The notes beneath the pieces were generated by a model. It was given only the letters and a program-made list of their open reading frames with translations. It did no database searches and was not told the DNA's origin. The translations under genes were made by a program, and so were the position numbers. A stretch of 64,000 nt of DNA. Origin: Novosphingobium sp. KCTC 2891. Lineage in GTDB: Bacteria; Pseudomonadota; Alphaproteobacteria; Sphingomonadales; Sphingomonadaceae. This document shows positions 37,265 through 46,420 of this stretch, piece by piece (position 1 is the stretch's first letter; every line of letters starts with the position of its first letter). The DNA is taken from NCBI RefSeq assembly GCF_025938155.1, contig NZ_JAPCZG010000010.1:57016-121015 (forward strand), written 5' to 3'.

Positions 37265-37356
37265 GCGAACCCTTCCTTCGTCCAATTAACCGATGAGAGT
37301 AGCGGTCTTTTGGGGTATGCCTAGCCCCAAGAAAACAAGATCGAGAGGATCGCCCG

Positions 37357-38502
37357 ATGTCTGGCACCATCGCCTCCCACCCCACGAAGGGGCAGCTCGC
37401 GCTCGCGCAGCGGATCGCCAATGGCGAAGTGCGCGAGACCACGACGATAACGCATGTGCCGGCCGCAGCCTATGTCGATCCGCTGCACTGGGCGCGCGAG
37501 AAATCGTGCTTGTTCGACAGGTTGCCGCAGGTGATTGCGCCGTCAGCCTTGCTTCCGGAATGCAACATGGTGCTGCCGCACGATGCCAGTGGCCGCCCGC
37601 TTCTGCTCACGCGCGACAGCGAGGGCAAGGCCCATGTATTCATGAACGCGTGCCGCCATCGCGGCACGCGACTGGTCGAAGGCGCGGACATGGTGTGCGC
37701 TCCGCGCATGGTCTGCCCCTATCACGCCTGGACATATGCCACCGACGGACGCCTGCTCGCCCTTCCCCGGCCCGAGACTTTCCCCGGACTCCACAAGGAA
37801 GCGCACAATCTGATGGAGCTGCCCAGCCACGAATCGGGCGGGCTGATCTGGTTTTCTCCCATCGCCGCCGATTTCACCGATGCGACCGCGGTGGGCAAGG
37901 ACTTCGCCGCCATCGGCCTTGCCGGTCATCACCTGTTCGCGCGCCGCACGCACACCGTGGCCGCGAACTGGAAGCTGATCATGGACGCCTTCCTGGAAAG
38001 CTACCACGTCGCGCGCCTTCACGCGGGGTCGATCGGCCCGTTCTTCAAGGACGGGGTGACCGCCGGCGACCGCATCGGCCCGCATCAACGCTCGCTGGTC
38101 TGCCGCGCCGCCGAACTCGAAGGCGTAGACCTGACGGATTGGGCCCAGCTGCGCCGGCTGGGTACGTTCGCCTACCAGCTGTTTCCGGCGACGGTGGTGG
38201 TGGTCAGCCCGGATTACGTGAACCTGATGACGATCATGCCGCGCGCGGTCGACCACACGCTGGTCGAGGATTTCATGCTGATCCCCGAAGCACCGGCGGA
38301 CGACAAGGCACGCGATCACTGGCAGCGCAGCTGGGATCTTCTGGACGGCCGCGTGTTCGGCACGGAGGACTTCCGCGCGGCGGCGCTGGGGCAGCAGGGC
38401 CTTGCCAGCGGCGCGGTCCACGATCTCACGCTCGGCACCCTGGAAGCGGGCATCCGCGCCTTCCATGAAATCTGCGCGGAACAGATGGCCGAAAGCGCCT
38501 GA
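37357..38502 (+). CDS. Rieske non-heme iron oxygenase, alpha subunit
   Basis: The protein has 381 residues. The Rieske cluster ligands are Cys99, His101, Cys120 and His123 in CRHRGTRL and CPYHAW. The mononuclear iron site is ESYHVARLH with His217 and His222; the residue three before the first His is Glu214 rather than the Asp of naphthalene dioxygenase. It would use O2 to hydroxylate or demethylate an aromatic or related compound. It lies among housekeeping genes 10 kb from the other Rieske genes, with no partner. A GAGAGG site precedes the ATG. Confidence 0.9.
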   Translation: MSGTIASHPTKGQLALAQRIANGEVRETTTITHVPAAAYVDPLHWAREKSCLFDRLPQVIAPSALLPECNMVLPHDASGRPLLLTRDSEGKAHVFMNACRHRGTRLVEGADMVCAPRMVCPYHAWTYATDGRLLALPRPETFPGLHKEAHNLMELPSHESGGLIWFSPIAADFTDATAVGKDFAAIGLAGHHLFARRTHTVAANWKLIMDAFLESYHVARLHAGSIGPFFKDGVTAGDRIGPHQRSLVCRAAELEGVDLTDWAQLRRLGTFAYQLFPATVVVVSPDYVNLMTIMPRAVDHTLVEDFMLIPEAPADDKARDHWQRSWDLLDGRVFGTEDFRAAALGQQGLASGAVHDLTLGTLEAGIRAFHEICAEQMAESA

Positions 38503-38547
38503 CATGGTGGGGTGACGGATGCCCCGCCCTCGCGTAAAGGCCCAGGA

Positions 38548-39858
38548 ATGCCCCCCGAAAACACCACCGACAGCCCCCGCGAAGGCGACCGCATTGCCAA
38601 GCTTCTCGCGCGCGCAGGCGTCGCCTCGCGCCGTGAAGTCGAACGCCTGATCGAAGAGGGCCGCGTCTCCCTGAACGGCGAGGTGCTCACCACCCCCGCC
38701 ACGGTGCTGACAACGCTGGCCGGCGTGACCGTGGACGGCAAGCCCATCGGCGCAGCGCAGGCCACGCGCATCTTCATGTTCCACAAGCCTTCCGGCCTGA
38801 TCACAGCAGAGCGCGATCCCACGGGCCGCCCCACGATCTACACCGCGCTGCGCAATGCGCTGCCCGAAGGCACGCCCCGGATGATGCCCGTCGGCCGGCT
38901 CGACCTCAACACCGAGGGCCTGCTGCTGCTGACCAACGATGGCGAGCTGAAGCGCGCGCTGGAGCTGCCTTCCACCGGCATCCCGCGCACCTACCGCGCG
39001 CGCACCTTCGGCGACATCTCGCAGGACCGGCTTGAAGCGCTGAGCGAGGGCATCGAGATCGAGGGCATCCGCTACGGTTCGATCAACGCCAACATGGAGC
39101 GCCGCACCGGGCGCAACCAGTGGATCGAAATGAGCCTGACCGAGGGCAAGAACCGCGAAGTGCGTCGCGTGCTCGAACACCTCGGCTTGCAGGTCTCGCG
39201 CCTGCTGCGCCTCGCCTACGGCCCGTTCCACCTTGGCGAACTGCCGCGCGGCGCGGCCGAGGAAGTGCCGCACAAGATCGTCGAGCGTTTCCTCAAGGAC
39301 TTCAAGCTGGACAAGCCGGTGGTGCCGAAGGCGCCTCGCACCACCGCGGTGCGCACCGCTCGCCCCGAGGGTGATCGCCCAGAGGCCGCCGGCCGACCGG
39401 AAGCGAGCCGCCGTGATGCCGGTTTTCGGGATACCGGCCGCCGCGCCCCCACCTCACGGGACACTGGCCGCGCGGATTCTTCCCGAACGGGTGCCCCGCG
39501 CCCGGCCCGCGCCGAAACGCCCGGCAGCAACGCCGCTCCCCACAAGGCGGGTCCGCGGAAGCCTGCGACCCGCATCCGCGAGGAACGCGAGGAACTGGAT
39601 ACCCGCCGGCCCGGCGGTCGCCGGGGACGCGGTGGCCGGCCCGACGAGCGGCCGAGCACGCCTCGCGCCGGTGGTCCGCGATCGGACGCCCGCAAGCCCG
39701 ATGGCGACAGGCCACGCGGCGATAGACCCGATCACGGGAGGCCCGGTGGCACACGGCCCGAAGGTCGCAAGCCAGCCGGTGCGCGGCCCACAGGGCCTCG
39801 CAAGCCGACGGGTCCGGGCAAACCGACCGGCCCGCGCAAGCCGAGGAAGCCCGCCTGA
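38548..39858 (+). CDS. Ribosomal large subunit pseudouridine synthase (RluB-like) with long basic tail
   Basis: The protein has 436 residues. An S4 RNA-binding domain (RIAKLLARAGVASRREVERLI) is followed by the RsuA/RluB catalytic core with MPVGRLDLNTEGLLLLTNDG; Asp119 is the likely nucleophile. From about residue 255 a low-complexity tail of roughly 180 residues rich in Arg, Pro, Gly and Lys follows. The family modifies 23S rRNA near position 2605. I use the ATG at 38548 with an AAAGG site over a GTG at 38512. The stop overlaps rsmD (TGATG). Confidence 0.88.
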   Translation: MPPENTTDSPREGDRIAKLLARAGVASRREVERLIEEGRVSLNGEVLTTPATVLTTLAGVTVDGKPIGAAQATRIFMFHKPSGLITAERDPTGRPTIYTALRNALPEGTPRMMPVGRLDLNTEGLLLLTNDGELKRALELPSTGIPRTYRARTFGDISQDRLEALSEGIEIEGIRYGSINANMERRTGRNQWIEMSLTEGKNREVRRVLEHLGLQVSRLLRLAYGPFHLGELPRGAAEEVPHKIVERFLKDFKLDKPVVPKAPRTTAVRTARPEGDRPEAAGRPEASRRDAGFRDTGRRAPTSRDTGRADSSRTGAPRPARAETPGSNAAPHKAGPRKPATRIREEREELDTRRPGGRRGRGGRPDERPSTPRAGGPRSDARKPDGDRPRGDRPDHGRPGGTRPEGRKPAGARPTGPRKPTGPGKPTGPRKPRKPA

Positions 39859-40406
39859 TGCTGCGGATCATCGCTGGCGAATGGCGCGGCCGCAAGTTGC
39901 AGGCGCCCCAGGGTGACACGACGCGCCCCACCGCCGATCGCACGCGCGAGACGCTGTTCTCGATGCTGGTCAGCCGGCTTGGCAGCTTCGAGGGGCTGAA
40001 AGTGGCCGATCTGTTCGCAGGATCGGGCGCGCTCGGCCTTGAAGCGCTGTCACGCGGGGCGGCGAGCGCCATGTTCGTCGAACAGGATCCGGCAGCGGTG
40101 CGCGCCATCCGCGCCAACATCGCGGCACTGCAGGCGCAGGACCGCTGCGACGTGCGCGCCTCGTCGGTGCTGTCGCTGGGACCGGTGAAGGAAGCGCTCG
40201 ATCTCGTGTTCCTCGACCCGCCCTACCTGACCGGGGCGGGTGCCGTCGCCATCGAGAAGCTGATGCGCCTCGGCTGGATCGGCCCGGCGACCTGGATCTG
40301 CCTCGAAACGGCCGCCAACGAGGTGCCGCAGGTGCGCACCTGCGACGTCGATGCCGACCGCAAGGTGGGCAAGGCGCGGATCACCCTGCTGCGCGCGGCG
40401 GGCTGA
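39858..40406 (+). CDS. rsmD: 16S rRNA (guanine(966)-N(2))-methyltransferase
   Basis: The protein has 182 residues. It begins MLRIIAGEWRGRKLQAP and has the SAM-binding VADLFAGSGALGLEALSRGA and the N6/N2 methylase motif LVFLDPPY. It methylates G966 of 16S rRNA during small-subunit assembly. The start overlaps the stop of the upstream pseudouridine synthase, giving a two-gene rRNA modification unit. Confidence 0.93.
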   Translation: MLRIIAGEWRGRKLQAPQGDTTRPTADRTRETLFSMLVSRLGSFEGLKVADLFAGSGALGLEALSRGAASAMFVEQDPAAVRAIRANIAALQAQDRCDVRASSVLSLGPVKEALDLVFLDPPYLTGAGAVAIEKLMRLGWIGPATWICLETAANEVPQVRTCDVDADRKVGKARITLLRAAG

Positions 40407-40469
40407 ACCGCCCCCTTCCCAACATCGCATCCGCGCCCTAGCCTCTCCCGAAAGATGGAGAGGCTAGCG

Positions 40470-41393
40470 ATGACCCACCCTTTCGACACGCCCGTCACGC
40501 GCGACGGCGCCACGCTCGCGGGGCCATGGCGGTCACCGCGCCAGATGCTCTCGGAACAGAGCTACGACGGCCACGCCTCGATCCATGACGACGCCACCGC
40601 GCAGAAACTGGGCTTCAAGGGCGGCACGATCGAAGGCCCCACCCATTTCACCCAGTTCGAGCCGCTCGCCTACGAACTGTGGGGCGAGCGCTGGTTCCGC
40701 GAGGGCTGCATCTCGGTCCATTTCCGCGCGCCGGTGTTCGAGGGAGAGCAGGTGCGCGCACTCATCGTGACAGATCCGGCCACGCCGGACCGCGCCGCCG
40801 TGCGGATGGAGCGCGAGGACGGCACCGAGATCCTCGTCGGCAGCATCGAGGTGGGCCGGGACAACGGACCGACGGCGCTCGAAGCGCGCCTTGCCGGCCT
40901 TTCCCGGCTGGCCGACCCCGTGATCCTGCGCGATGTCCACGTTGGCATGGTGTCCCCGCGCATCCCGGTGCGCATGGCCGCGGACGATCACATGGGGCAG
41001 TATTACCCCTTCACGCTGGCCCAGAAGCGCTTGCGGATGACCGAGCCATCACCGCGCTTCGAGACGGCGATCCCGCTCGAAATGATCAGCGTGCTGATCC
41101 AGCACAAGGCGGGCGAGGATCGATTTGCGGTGCGCGGGCCGCACGTGGGGCTGTTCGCCGACCAGGAAATCCGCCTTATCGACGGCCCGCTGGAAGTTGG
41201 CGCCGATTACGAGATCGAGCGCGAGATCGTGGGACTTTCGGGAAGCCGGCGTACCGAATCGATGTGGGTCAAGAGCCGCGTCTATCGCCCCGGCAGCACC
41301 GCCGCCGTCGCGGAAATGCTGCTCAACTCGGCGATCATGAAGGAATCATACCCGCTCTACGCCGAGCAGCACGCGGCGCTCTATCCGGCCTAG
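40470..41393 (+). CDS. Conserved protein, possible hotdog-fold (MaoC/FAS1-like) protein
   Basis: The protein has 307 residues from the ATG at 40470, which has a GGAG site; an ATG at 40455 is also possible. Two halves each resemble a hotdog domain: the first includes LGFKGGTIEGPTHFTQFEPL, the second MISVLIQHKAGEDRF and SMWVKSRVY. The GFKGGTIEGP motif recalls MaoC-like hydratases, but I cannot identify catalytic residues with confidence. It may act on an acyl-CoA. It stands alone and converges on the helicase gene. Confidence 0.55.
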   Translation: MTHPFDTPVTRDGATLAGPWRSPRQMLSEQSYDGHASIHDDATAQKLGFKGGTIEGPTHFTQFEPLAYELWGERWFREGCISVHFRAPVFEGEQVRALIVTDPATPDRAAVRMEREDGTEILVGSIEVGRDNGPTALEARLAGLSRLADPVILRDVHVGMVSPRIPVRMAADDHMGQYYPFTLAQKRLRMTEPSPRFETAIPLEMISVLIQHKAGEDRFAVRGPHVGLFADQEIRLIDGPLEVGADYEIEREIVGLSGSRRTESMWVKSRVYRPGSTAAVAEMLLNSAIMKESYPLYAEQHAALYPA

Positions 41394-41414
41394 GGCGCGA
41401 CCGCGCCCACGGCG

Positions 41415-43013
41415 TCAGTCGACCAGGGCGGAAACGTGGAGGAACCCTGGAATGGGACCATTCCACGCGCCTGGTTCGGCGGGAAGCTCGCTGTGGGTTT
41501 CCACAAAACGCTCCGGACGCGGCCGGCGATCTTCACGCGGCGCACGTTCCTCGCGCGGAGCACGCTCTTCACGCGGAGCACGTTCTTCACGCGGAGCACG
41601 TTCTTCACGAGGCGTGCGTTCTTCACGCGGAGCGCGTTCCTCACGGGGGGCACGCGGCTCGCGGGGTGCGCGCGCCTCACGCGGGGCACGTTCCTCACGC
41701 GGTGCCTGCTCCTCCTGCGGAGCCTGCTCGTCGCGGGGAGCCTGTTCCTCGCGAGGCTTGCGCGGAGCGCGCTCCTTGCGGGGTGCCGGCTCCTCGCGCG
41801 ATTGTCTCCGGGCGCGGGGCTTGCGCTCGGCCTGATCTTCTTCGCCGGCTTCATCCCTGCGCGGGCTGCCGCGCTTGGGACGATCGTCGCGCGAGTCGAG
41901 ATCGACCTTCAACTCGGGGATCTTGCCGCCGGTAAGCTTCTCGACATTGGAGATCGCCTCGGCGTCCTCGTCGGACACCAGCGTGAAAGCACGGCCGGTC
42001 GCCCCGCCGCGGCCGGTACGGCCGATGCGGTGGACGTAGTCATCCGGGTGCCACGGCGTGTCGAAGTTGAACACGTGGCTGACGCCCTTCACGTCGAGGC
42101 CGCGCGCGGCGACGTCGGAAGCGCAAAGGATGTTGATTTCGCCGTCCTTGAACTTCTGCAGTTCGGCGTTGCGGGCCGACTGGTCCATGTCGCCATGGAT
42201 TTCGCCCGCCGAGAAGCCGTGGCTCTTCAGGCTCTTGGCCAGCTCGCGCACGGTCGTCTTGCGGTTGGCGAAGACGATGGCGGTGGTCACGTTGTCGGTG
42301 CGCAGCAGATGGCGCAGCATCTCGCGCTTGGCGCGGCTGGGGACGCGCACCTTGTGCTGCACGATATTGATGTTGGCCGAAGCCGGACGCGCCACCTCGA
42401 TGTACTTCGGGTTCGACAGGAAGCGGTCGGCCAGCTTCTTGATCGGCGCCGGCATCGTCGCCGAAAACAGCAGCGTCTGGCGCGTGGTGGGCAGCTTGGA
42501 ACAGATCGTCTCGATATCGGGGATGAACCCCATGTCGAGCATCCGGTCGGCCTCGTCGATCACCAGCAGTTCGCAACCCGTGAGCAGGATCTTGCCCCGC
42601 TCGAACAGGTCCATCAGCCGGCCCGGCGTGGCGATCAGCACGTCGACGCCGTCCTGCAGCGCCTTGATCTGGTCGCCCATCTGCACGCCGCCGATCAGCA
42701 GCGCCATCTTGAGGTCGTGGTTCTTGCCGTACTTCTCGAAGTTCTCGGCCACCTGCGCCGCGAGTTCGCGCGTCGGTTCGAGGATCAGCGAGCGCGGCAT
42801 CAGCGCACGGCGGCGGCCGTGCGCGAGAATGTCGATCATCGGGAGCACGAAGCCGGCGGTCTTGCCGGTGCCGGTCTGGGCGATGCCGATCAGGTCGCGC
42901 ATCATCAGAACCGAGGGAATTGCCTGCGCCTGGATCGGAGTCGGCTCATCGTAGCCAGCATCCGTCACCGACTTCAGCAATTCGTCAGAGAGGCCGAGGT
43001 CGGCAAACTTCAT
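41415..43013 (-). CDS. DEAD-box ATP-dependent RNA helicase with repetitive charged tail
   Basis: The protein has 532 residues. The helicase core shows AQTGTGKT, PTRELA, TPGR, DEAD, SAT and HRIGRTGRGG in the right order within about 380 residues, like RhlE-type helicases. The remaining C-terminal part is a low-complexity run of six-residue units of the type REERAP, encoded by 18-base repeats. It would unwind RNA in ribosome assembly or decay, and the tail may bind RNA or promote condensation. Confidence 0.93.
   Translation of the reverse strand: MKFADLGLSDELLKSVTDAGYDEPTPIQAQAIPSVLMMRDLIGIAQTGTGKTAGFVLPMIDILAHGRRRALMPRSLILEPTRELAAQVAENFEKYGKNHDLKMALLIGGVQMGDQIKALQDGVDVLIATPGRLMDLFERGKILLTGCELLVIDEADRMLDMGFIPDIETICSKLPTTRQTLLFSATMPAPIKKLADRFLSNPKYIEVARPASANINIVQHKVRVPSRAKREMLRHLLRTDNVTTAIVFANRKTTVRELAKSLKSHGFSAGEIHGDMDQSARNAELQKFKDGEINILCASDVAARGLDVKGVSHVFNFDTPWHPDDYVHRIGRTGRGGATGRAFTLVSDEDAEAISNVEKLTGGKIPELKVDLDSRDDRPKRGSPRRDEAGEEDQAERKPRARRQSREEPAPRKERAPRKPREEQAPRDEQAPQEEQAPREERAPREARAPREPRAPREERAPREERTPREERAPREERAPREERAPREERAPREDRRPRPERFVETHSELPAEPGAWNGPIPGFLHVSALVD
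41531..41760 (-). repeat. Tandem 18-base coding repeats in the helicase tail
   Basis: Imperfect tandem repeats with an 18-base period encode successive REERAP-like units. Many copies differ only at third codon positions; others change one residue (for example Ala to Thr). Such tracts expand or contract by slippage, so length variation between strains is expected. Confidence 0.85.
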
Positions 43014-43162
43014 GCAGGGCTTGTTCCGAAATAGGCGACGCTAAAAACGATCGCGCACAACTGCCGGCACATTTGGCGCGCTGGCTACCGCGCAGCCGCT
43101 ATGCCGAATGGGCCGCCAAGTCAAGGAATGCGCGCAGGATCCGCACTCACCGCGCAGCGAAT

Positions 43163-43744
43163 CTACTCGCCGGGGATCAGTTCACGCATGCGGCTGACGG
43201 TGCAGGTCGATCCGGAGCGGGAATGGATCGAATCGCGCCCCACGCAGAGCATCCCGTCCTGCGTCTGCTGAACATAGAAACCCATGTAGAAATCGCGCGG
43301 GCTGCATTGCTTGTCGAGGCTGGCACCCACGATCCGCCGGTCGCGCATGAACAGCAGCAGGCGGCTGTCGGTGGTGGGCTGGACCCCGGCGATGCCCAGC
43401 ACCGGCAGGCAGTTGGCCATCTTCCGTTCGCGGAACCGGATGGTGTTCGGCTGCGGAGGGATCTGCAGGGTATCCCGCCCCGCGGGGCGCGGCGGCAGAA
43501 TGCGGATGACGAGCCGCTGCTCGATCCGCACCTGATTCCAGGTATCGTCCGACAGCGGGTCGCTCATATCGGCCAAAGCGCCCTCGCCCATCATCTTGGG
43601 CAGCAGGGGCACGCCCTCGGGCTCGACGGCGGCTTGCCACAGCTCATCCTGCGCGGCGCCCGGCAATAGCGGAGACGCGGCCGGCGGCACCGCCCCCGGC
43701 ATGGCCAGCGCGATCGCGGTCAGGAATGTGGCAAGGTTGCTCAT
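43163..43744 (-). CDS. Exported protein of unknown function
   Basis: The protein has 193 residues from the second of two adjacent ATGs. A signal peptide (NLATFLTAIALAMPGAVP) is clear. The mature part contains RIEQRLVIRILPPRP and three cysteines near the end (KQCSPRDFY, DGMLCVG, GSTCTVSRM), which suggests a disulfide-stabilised periplasmic protein. I recognise no family. It lies upstream of the helicase gene on the same strand with a 150-base gap. Confidence 0.65.
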   Translation of the reverse strand: MSNLATFLTAIALAMPGAVPPAASPLLPGAAQDELWQAAVEPEGVPLLPKMMGEGALADMSDPLSDDTWNQVRIEQRLVIRILPPRPAGRDTLQIPPQPNTIRFRERKMANCLPVLGIAGVQPTTDSRLLLFMRDRRIVGASLDKQCSPRDFYMGFYVQQTQDGMLCVGRDSIHSRSGSTCTVSRMRELIPGE

Positions 43745-43914
43745 CACACGCGAATGCCTGCTTGTCCTATCCCTGATGCCGCCTGCCCGCCCCGTGCGCC
43801 AGACACGACCGCCAGTCCCCTCTCCCGTTAGCGGCAGCGGTTGAACGCCCGCTTAACCCGACTTTGCGTAAAAATGAATTGCCCTGGGCCGTGGCGGGGC
43901 ATAGCCGAAACACC

Positions 43915-45339
43915 ATGCCGATCGACCGCTCCGCCTTCCTCGCCGCCGCCGCCGACATCCTTGGCTCCAAGGGACTGACAAGCGACACGGACACGATGGC
44001 ACCGTGGCTCACAGACTGGCGCGGGCGCTTTACCGGCCGCGCGCTGGCGATGGCGTCGCCGGCCAGCACGGCCGAAGTCGCAGCACTGGTGAAGCTCTGC
44101 AGCCAGCATGGGGTGCCGATCGTGCCGCAGGGCGGCAACAGCGGGATGTCGGGCGGCGCCACGCCCGATGAAAGCGGTGACGCCGTGCTGCTCACGCTCC
44201 GCCGGATGAACGCGATTCGCCGCATCGACGCCGAAGGCCGCACCGCCACCTGCGAGGCCGGCGTGATCCTGCAAGTGCTTCATGAGGCGGCCGAGCGCGA
44301 GGCCTTGCGCTTCCCCCTGTCACTCGGAGGCAAGGGTTCGGCCACCATCGGCGGGCTGATCTCCACCAATGCCGGCGGCACGCAGGTGCTGCGCCACGGA
44401 TCCATGCGCGCGCTGGTGCTGGGGCTGGAAGCGGTGATGGCCAACGGGCAGGTGCTGAACCAGCTCACCCCGCTGAAGAAAGACAACCGGGGCTTCGATC
44501 TCAAGCAGTTGCTGATCGGATCGGAAGGCACCATCGGCGTCGTCACCGGCGCCACGCTCAAGCTGGAACCGGCGGTGGCGGCGCGCCAGGTGCTGTGGGC
44601 GGGCGTCGCCTCGCTCCATGCCGCGCGCGCGCTGCTGCTCCATGCCGAGCGGGTCGCGGGTGAAGCGCTGGAGGGCTTCGAGGTGATGCCTCATCACGCA
44701 GTGACGGCCACGCGCGACTACCTGCCCAGCATCCGCGTGCCGGTGGAAGGCACTCATCCCTGGCATGTGCTGATCGAACTGGTCGCCGATGCTTGCGGAG
44801 CGGAGGCCCTGCCCGGCCTCGCGCAGGAACTGCTGGAAAGTGCGTTTGAGCAGAGCCTTGTCGCAGATGCCGCAATCGCCGCGAGTGAGGCGCAGGCCGA
44901 AAAGTTCTGGCAGATCCGCGAGACGGTCCCGTCGGCCGAACGCGCGCGCGGCCCTGCCGTGCAGCACGACATTTCGGTCGCGGTCGAGAAGATGCCCGAT
45001 TTCGTCGAAACCAGCGTGCCCGTGATCGAGGCCGCGTGGCCCGGCACCAGCGCAGTCGGCTTCGGCCACCTGGGCGACGGCAACATCCATTTCCACGTCA
45101 TCGCGCCCCAAGGCGTGGATGCGCAGGCCTGGCAGGAAGGCGACGGCAAGGCGATCAGCCGCATGGTCCACGATCTCGTCACGCAGTGGGGCGGCTCGAT
45201 CTCGGCCGAACACGGCATCGGCCAGCTGAAGCGCGACGAACTGGCACGGCTGGGCGATCCGGTGGCGCTGGGCATCCTGCGCACGGTCAAGCACGCGCTC
45301 GATCCCCAGGGGCTGCTGAATCCCGGAAAGCTGATCTGA
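43915..45339 (+). CDS. FAD-binding oxidoreductase of the GlcD/D-2-hydroxyacid dehydrogenase type
   Basis: The protein has 474 residues. The FAD domain of the VAO type shows PQGGNSGMSGGATPDESGD and GLISTNAGGTQVLRHGSMR; the C-terminal cap includes GFGHLGDGNIHFHV and ends SAEHGIGQLKRDEL and LLNPGKLI. Such enzymes oxidise D-lactate, glycolate or D-2-hydroxyglutarate. The ATG at 43915 gives a family-like start; a 17-codon upstream extension is unlikely. No GlcE or GlcF partner is nearby, which favours a single-chain D-2-hydroxyacid dehydrogenase. Confidence 0.88.
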   Translation: MPIDRSAFLAAAADILGSKGLTSDTDTMAPWLTDWRGRFTGRALAMASPASTAEVAALVKLCSQHGVPIVPQGGNSGMSGGATPDESGDAVLLTLRRMNAIRRIDAEGRTATCEAGVILQVLHEAAEREALRFPLSLGGKGSATIGGLISTNAGGTQVLRHGSMRALVLGLEAVMANGQVLNQLTPLKKDNRGFDLKQLLIGSEGTIGVVTGATLKLEPAVAARQVLWAGVASLHAARALLLHAERVAGEALEGFEVMPHHAVTATRDYLPSIRVPVEGTHPWHVLIELVADACGAEALPGLAQELLESAFEQSLVADAAIAASEAQAEKFWQIRETVPSAERARGPAVQHDISVAVEKMPDFVETSVPVIEAAWPGTSAVGFGHLGDGNIHFHVIAPQGVDAQAWQEGDGKAISRMVHDLVTQWGGSISAEHGIGQLKRDELARLGDPVALGILRTVKHALDPQGLLNPGKLI

Positions 45340-45508
45340 CCGGCACCCGCAAAAGGATCTGACCGGAACGGGCAAGAAGATTGCCTCCAGTGTGACAGCC
45401 GTGTTGCAGGTGGCCTTGCCACCCTTTTGCCGAATCCCTAAAGCCGCGGTTCCCGTGGAAAGCACGCCCAGCGCGCGCTGATGCGACCCAGTTTTTCGGA
45501 GAGTGACA

Positions 45509-46276
45509 ATGGCCAGCGCGCCGCAAGCCAACCTGCCCCTGTTCTACAACGACCTGATGCCGCTCAACACGCGCGATCATGCCGGCTGGCACGTGCGCGG
45601 CACCGGCAAGGCGCCGTGGCTTTCGCGCCAGCACGCAGTTCCGCTGACCGCCGAGGAATTCCCGCAGGCGGCGCGCCACTACCCGATCGTGTTCGCCTCC
45701 GGCGAAAACCCCGTGCCGCTGGCGCTGATGGGCCTGAACGAGGGCATCAACGTGTTCGTCGATGCGGAAGGCAATGTCTCGCCGACCGTGTACCTGCCCG
45801 CCTACGCACGCCGCTATCCGTTCATGCTGGCCAAGCTCAACCCGCAGAGCGAAGAGCTTTCGCTGTGCTTCGATCCGTCGAGCGAGCTGATCGGTGAGTT
45901 CGAGGAAGGCGGCCCGCTGTTCGCCGAAGACCAGCCGACCGAGACCACCAAGGGCGTGCTGCAGTTCTGCGAGCAGTTCGAGCAGGCCGGCCAGCGCACC
46001 CAGCAGTTCATCGACGAAATCGTCAAGCACGGCCTGCTGATGGAAGGCGAAGCTGCCATCCAGCAGCCCGGCGTCGAGCAGCCGTATGTCTATCGCGGTT
46101 TCCAGATGATCGACCAGAACAAGCTGCGCGACGTGCGCGGCGACGTGCTGCGCGGCTGGGCGCAGAGCGGGTTGCTGCCGCTACTCTATGCGCACATCTT
46201 CTCGCTCGACCTGATGAGCGTCGTGTTCGGGATGCAGGTTGAGCAGGGCAAGGGTCCGATCCCGACCCCGGCCTGA
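45509..46276 (+). CDS. SapC-family protein
   Basis: The protein has 255 residues. FYNDLMPLNTRDHAGW, PIVFASGENPVPLALMGLNEG and YPFMLA match the SapC family first described with the Campylobacter S-layer. In sphingomonads such genes often lie near TonB receptors and flavin-dependent halogenases, but not here. The role is unknown. The ATG at 45509 has a GGAG site 8 bases upstream; a GTG two codons earlier is the alternative. A strong terminator follows. Confidence 0.85.
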   Translation: MASAPQANLPLFYNDLMPLNTRDHAGWHVRGTGKAPWLSRQHAVPLTAEEFPQAARHYPIVFASGENPVPLALMGLNEGINVFVDAEGNVSPTVYLPAYARRYPFMLAKLNPQSEELSLCFDPSSELIGEFEEGGPLFAEDQPTETTKGVLQFCEQFEQAGQRTQQFIDEIVKHGLLMEGEAAIQQPGVEQPYVYRGFQMIDQNKLRDVRGDVLRGWAQSGLLPLLYAHIFSLDLMSVVFGMQVEQGKGPIPTPA

Positions 46277-46299
46277 TCGAACCCCGCTGCCAACTATCG

Positions 46300-46334
46300 A
46301 AAAGGGCGCTCCGGCCATGCCGGGGCGCCCTTTT
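46300..46334. terminator. Symmetrical terminator after the SapC gene
   Basis: The stem AAAAGGGCGC-T-CCGG pairs with CCGG-G-GCGCCCTTTT around a 5-base loop, 24 bases past the SapC-family stop. Both ends carry A/T runs, so it can act in both directions. Confidence 0.85.
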
Positions 46335-46385
46335 CCATATGCGCTGACCTTAAGAGCAGGTGTCGCAAATTTCATGCGAAACCTC

Positions 46386-46414
46386 TTGCGCGGTTTCAGA
46401 GGCTAACCTATCTT
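46386..46414 (+). promoter_or_regulatory. Candidate promoter of the small RNA
   Basis: TTGCGC at 46386-46391 is followed, after exactly 17 bases, by TATCTT at 46409-46414, a good housekeeping-type promoter for an alphaproteobacterium. It would start transcription near 46421, downstream of the SapC terminator and in a region with no protein gene on this strand. Confidence 0.55.
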
Positions 46415-46420
46415 TTGTTT

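Noticed and set aside
37543..39273. Minus-strand open frame of 576 codons across a Rieske gene and the pseudouridine synthase gene
   Set aside because: It spans two well-supported genes and the gap between them and shows no domain.
41394..41409. Terminator between the hotdog-like gene and the helicase
   Set aside because: GGGCGC/GCGCCC can pair, but the stem is only 6 bp and has no T-run on either strand, so I do not list it.
41531..41760. CRISPR-like direct repeats
   Set aside because: The period is 18 bases with no unique spacers, the repeats are in frame in the helicase gene, and no cas gene is present.
41436..43034. Plus-strand open frame of 532 codons antisense to the helicase
   Set aside because: The helicase motifs are complete on the minus strand; the plus-strand product is a shadow with repeats mirrored from the tail.
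46374..46406. Ten-residue leader-peptide-like frame (MRNLLRGFRG)
   Set aside because: It has no ribosome site, overlaps the -35 box of the stronger small RNA promoter, and has no attenuator hairpin for a downstream gene on that strand.
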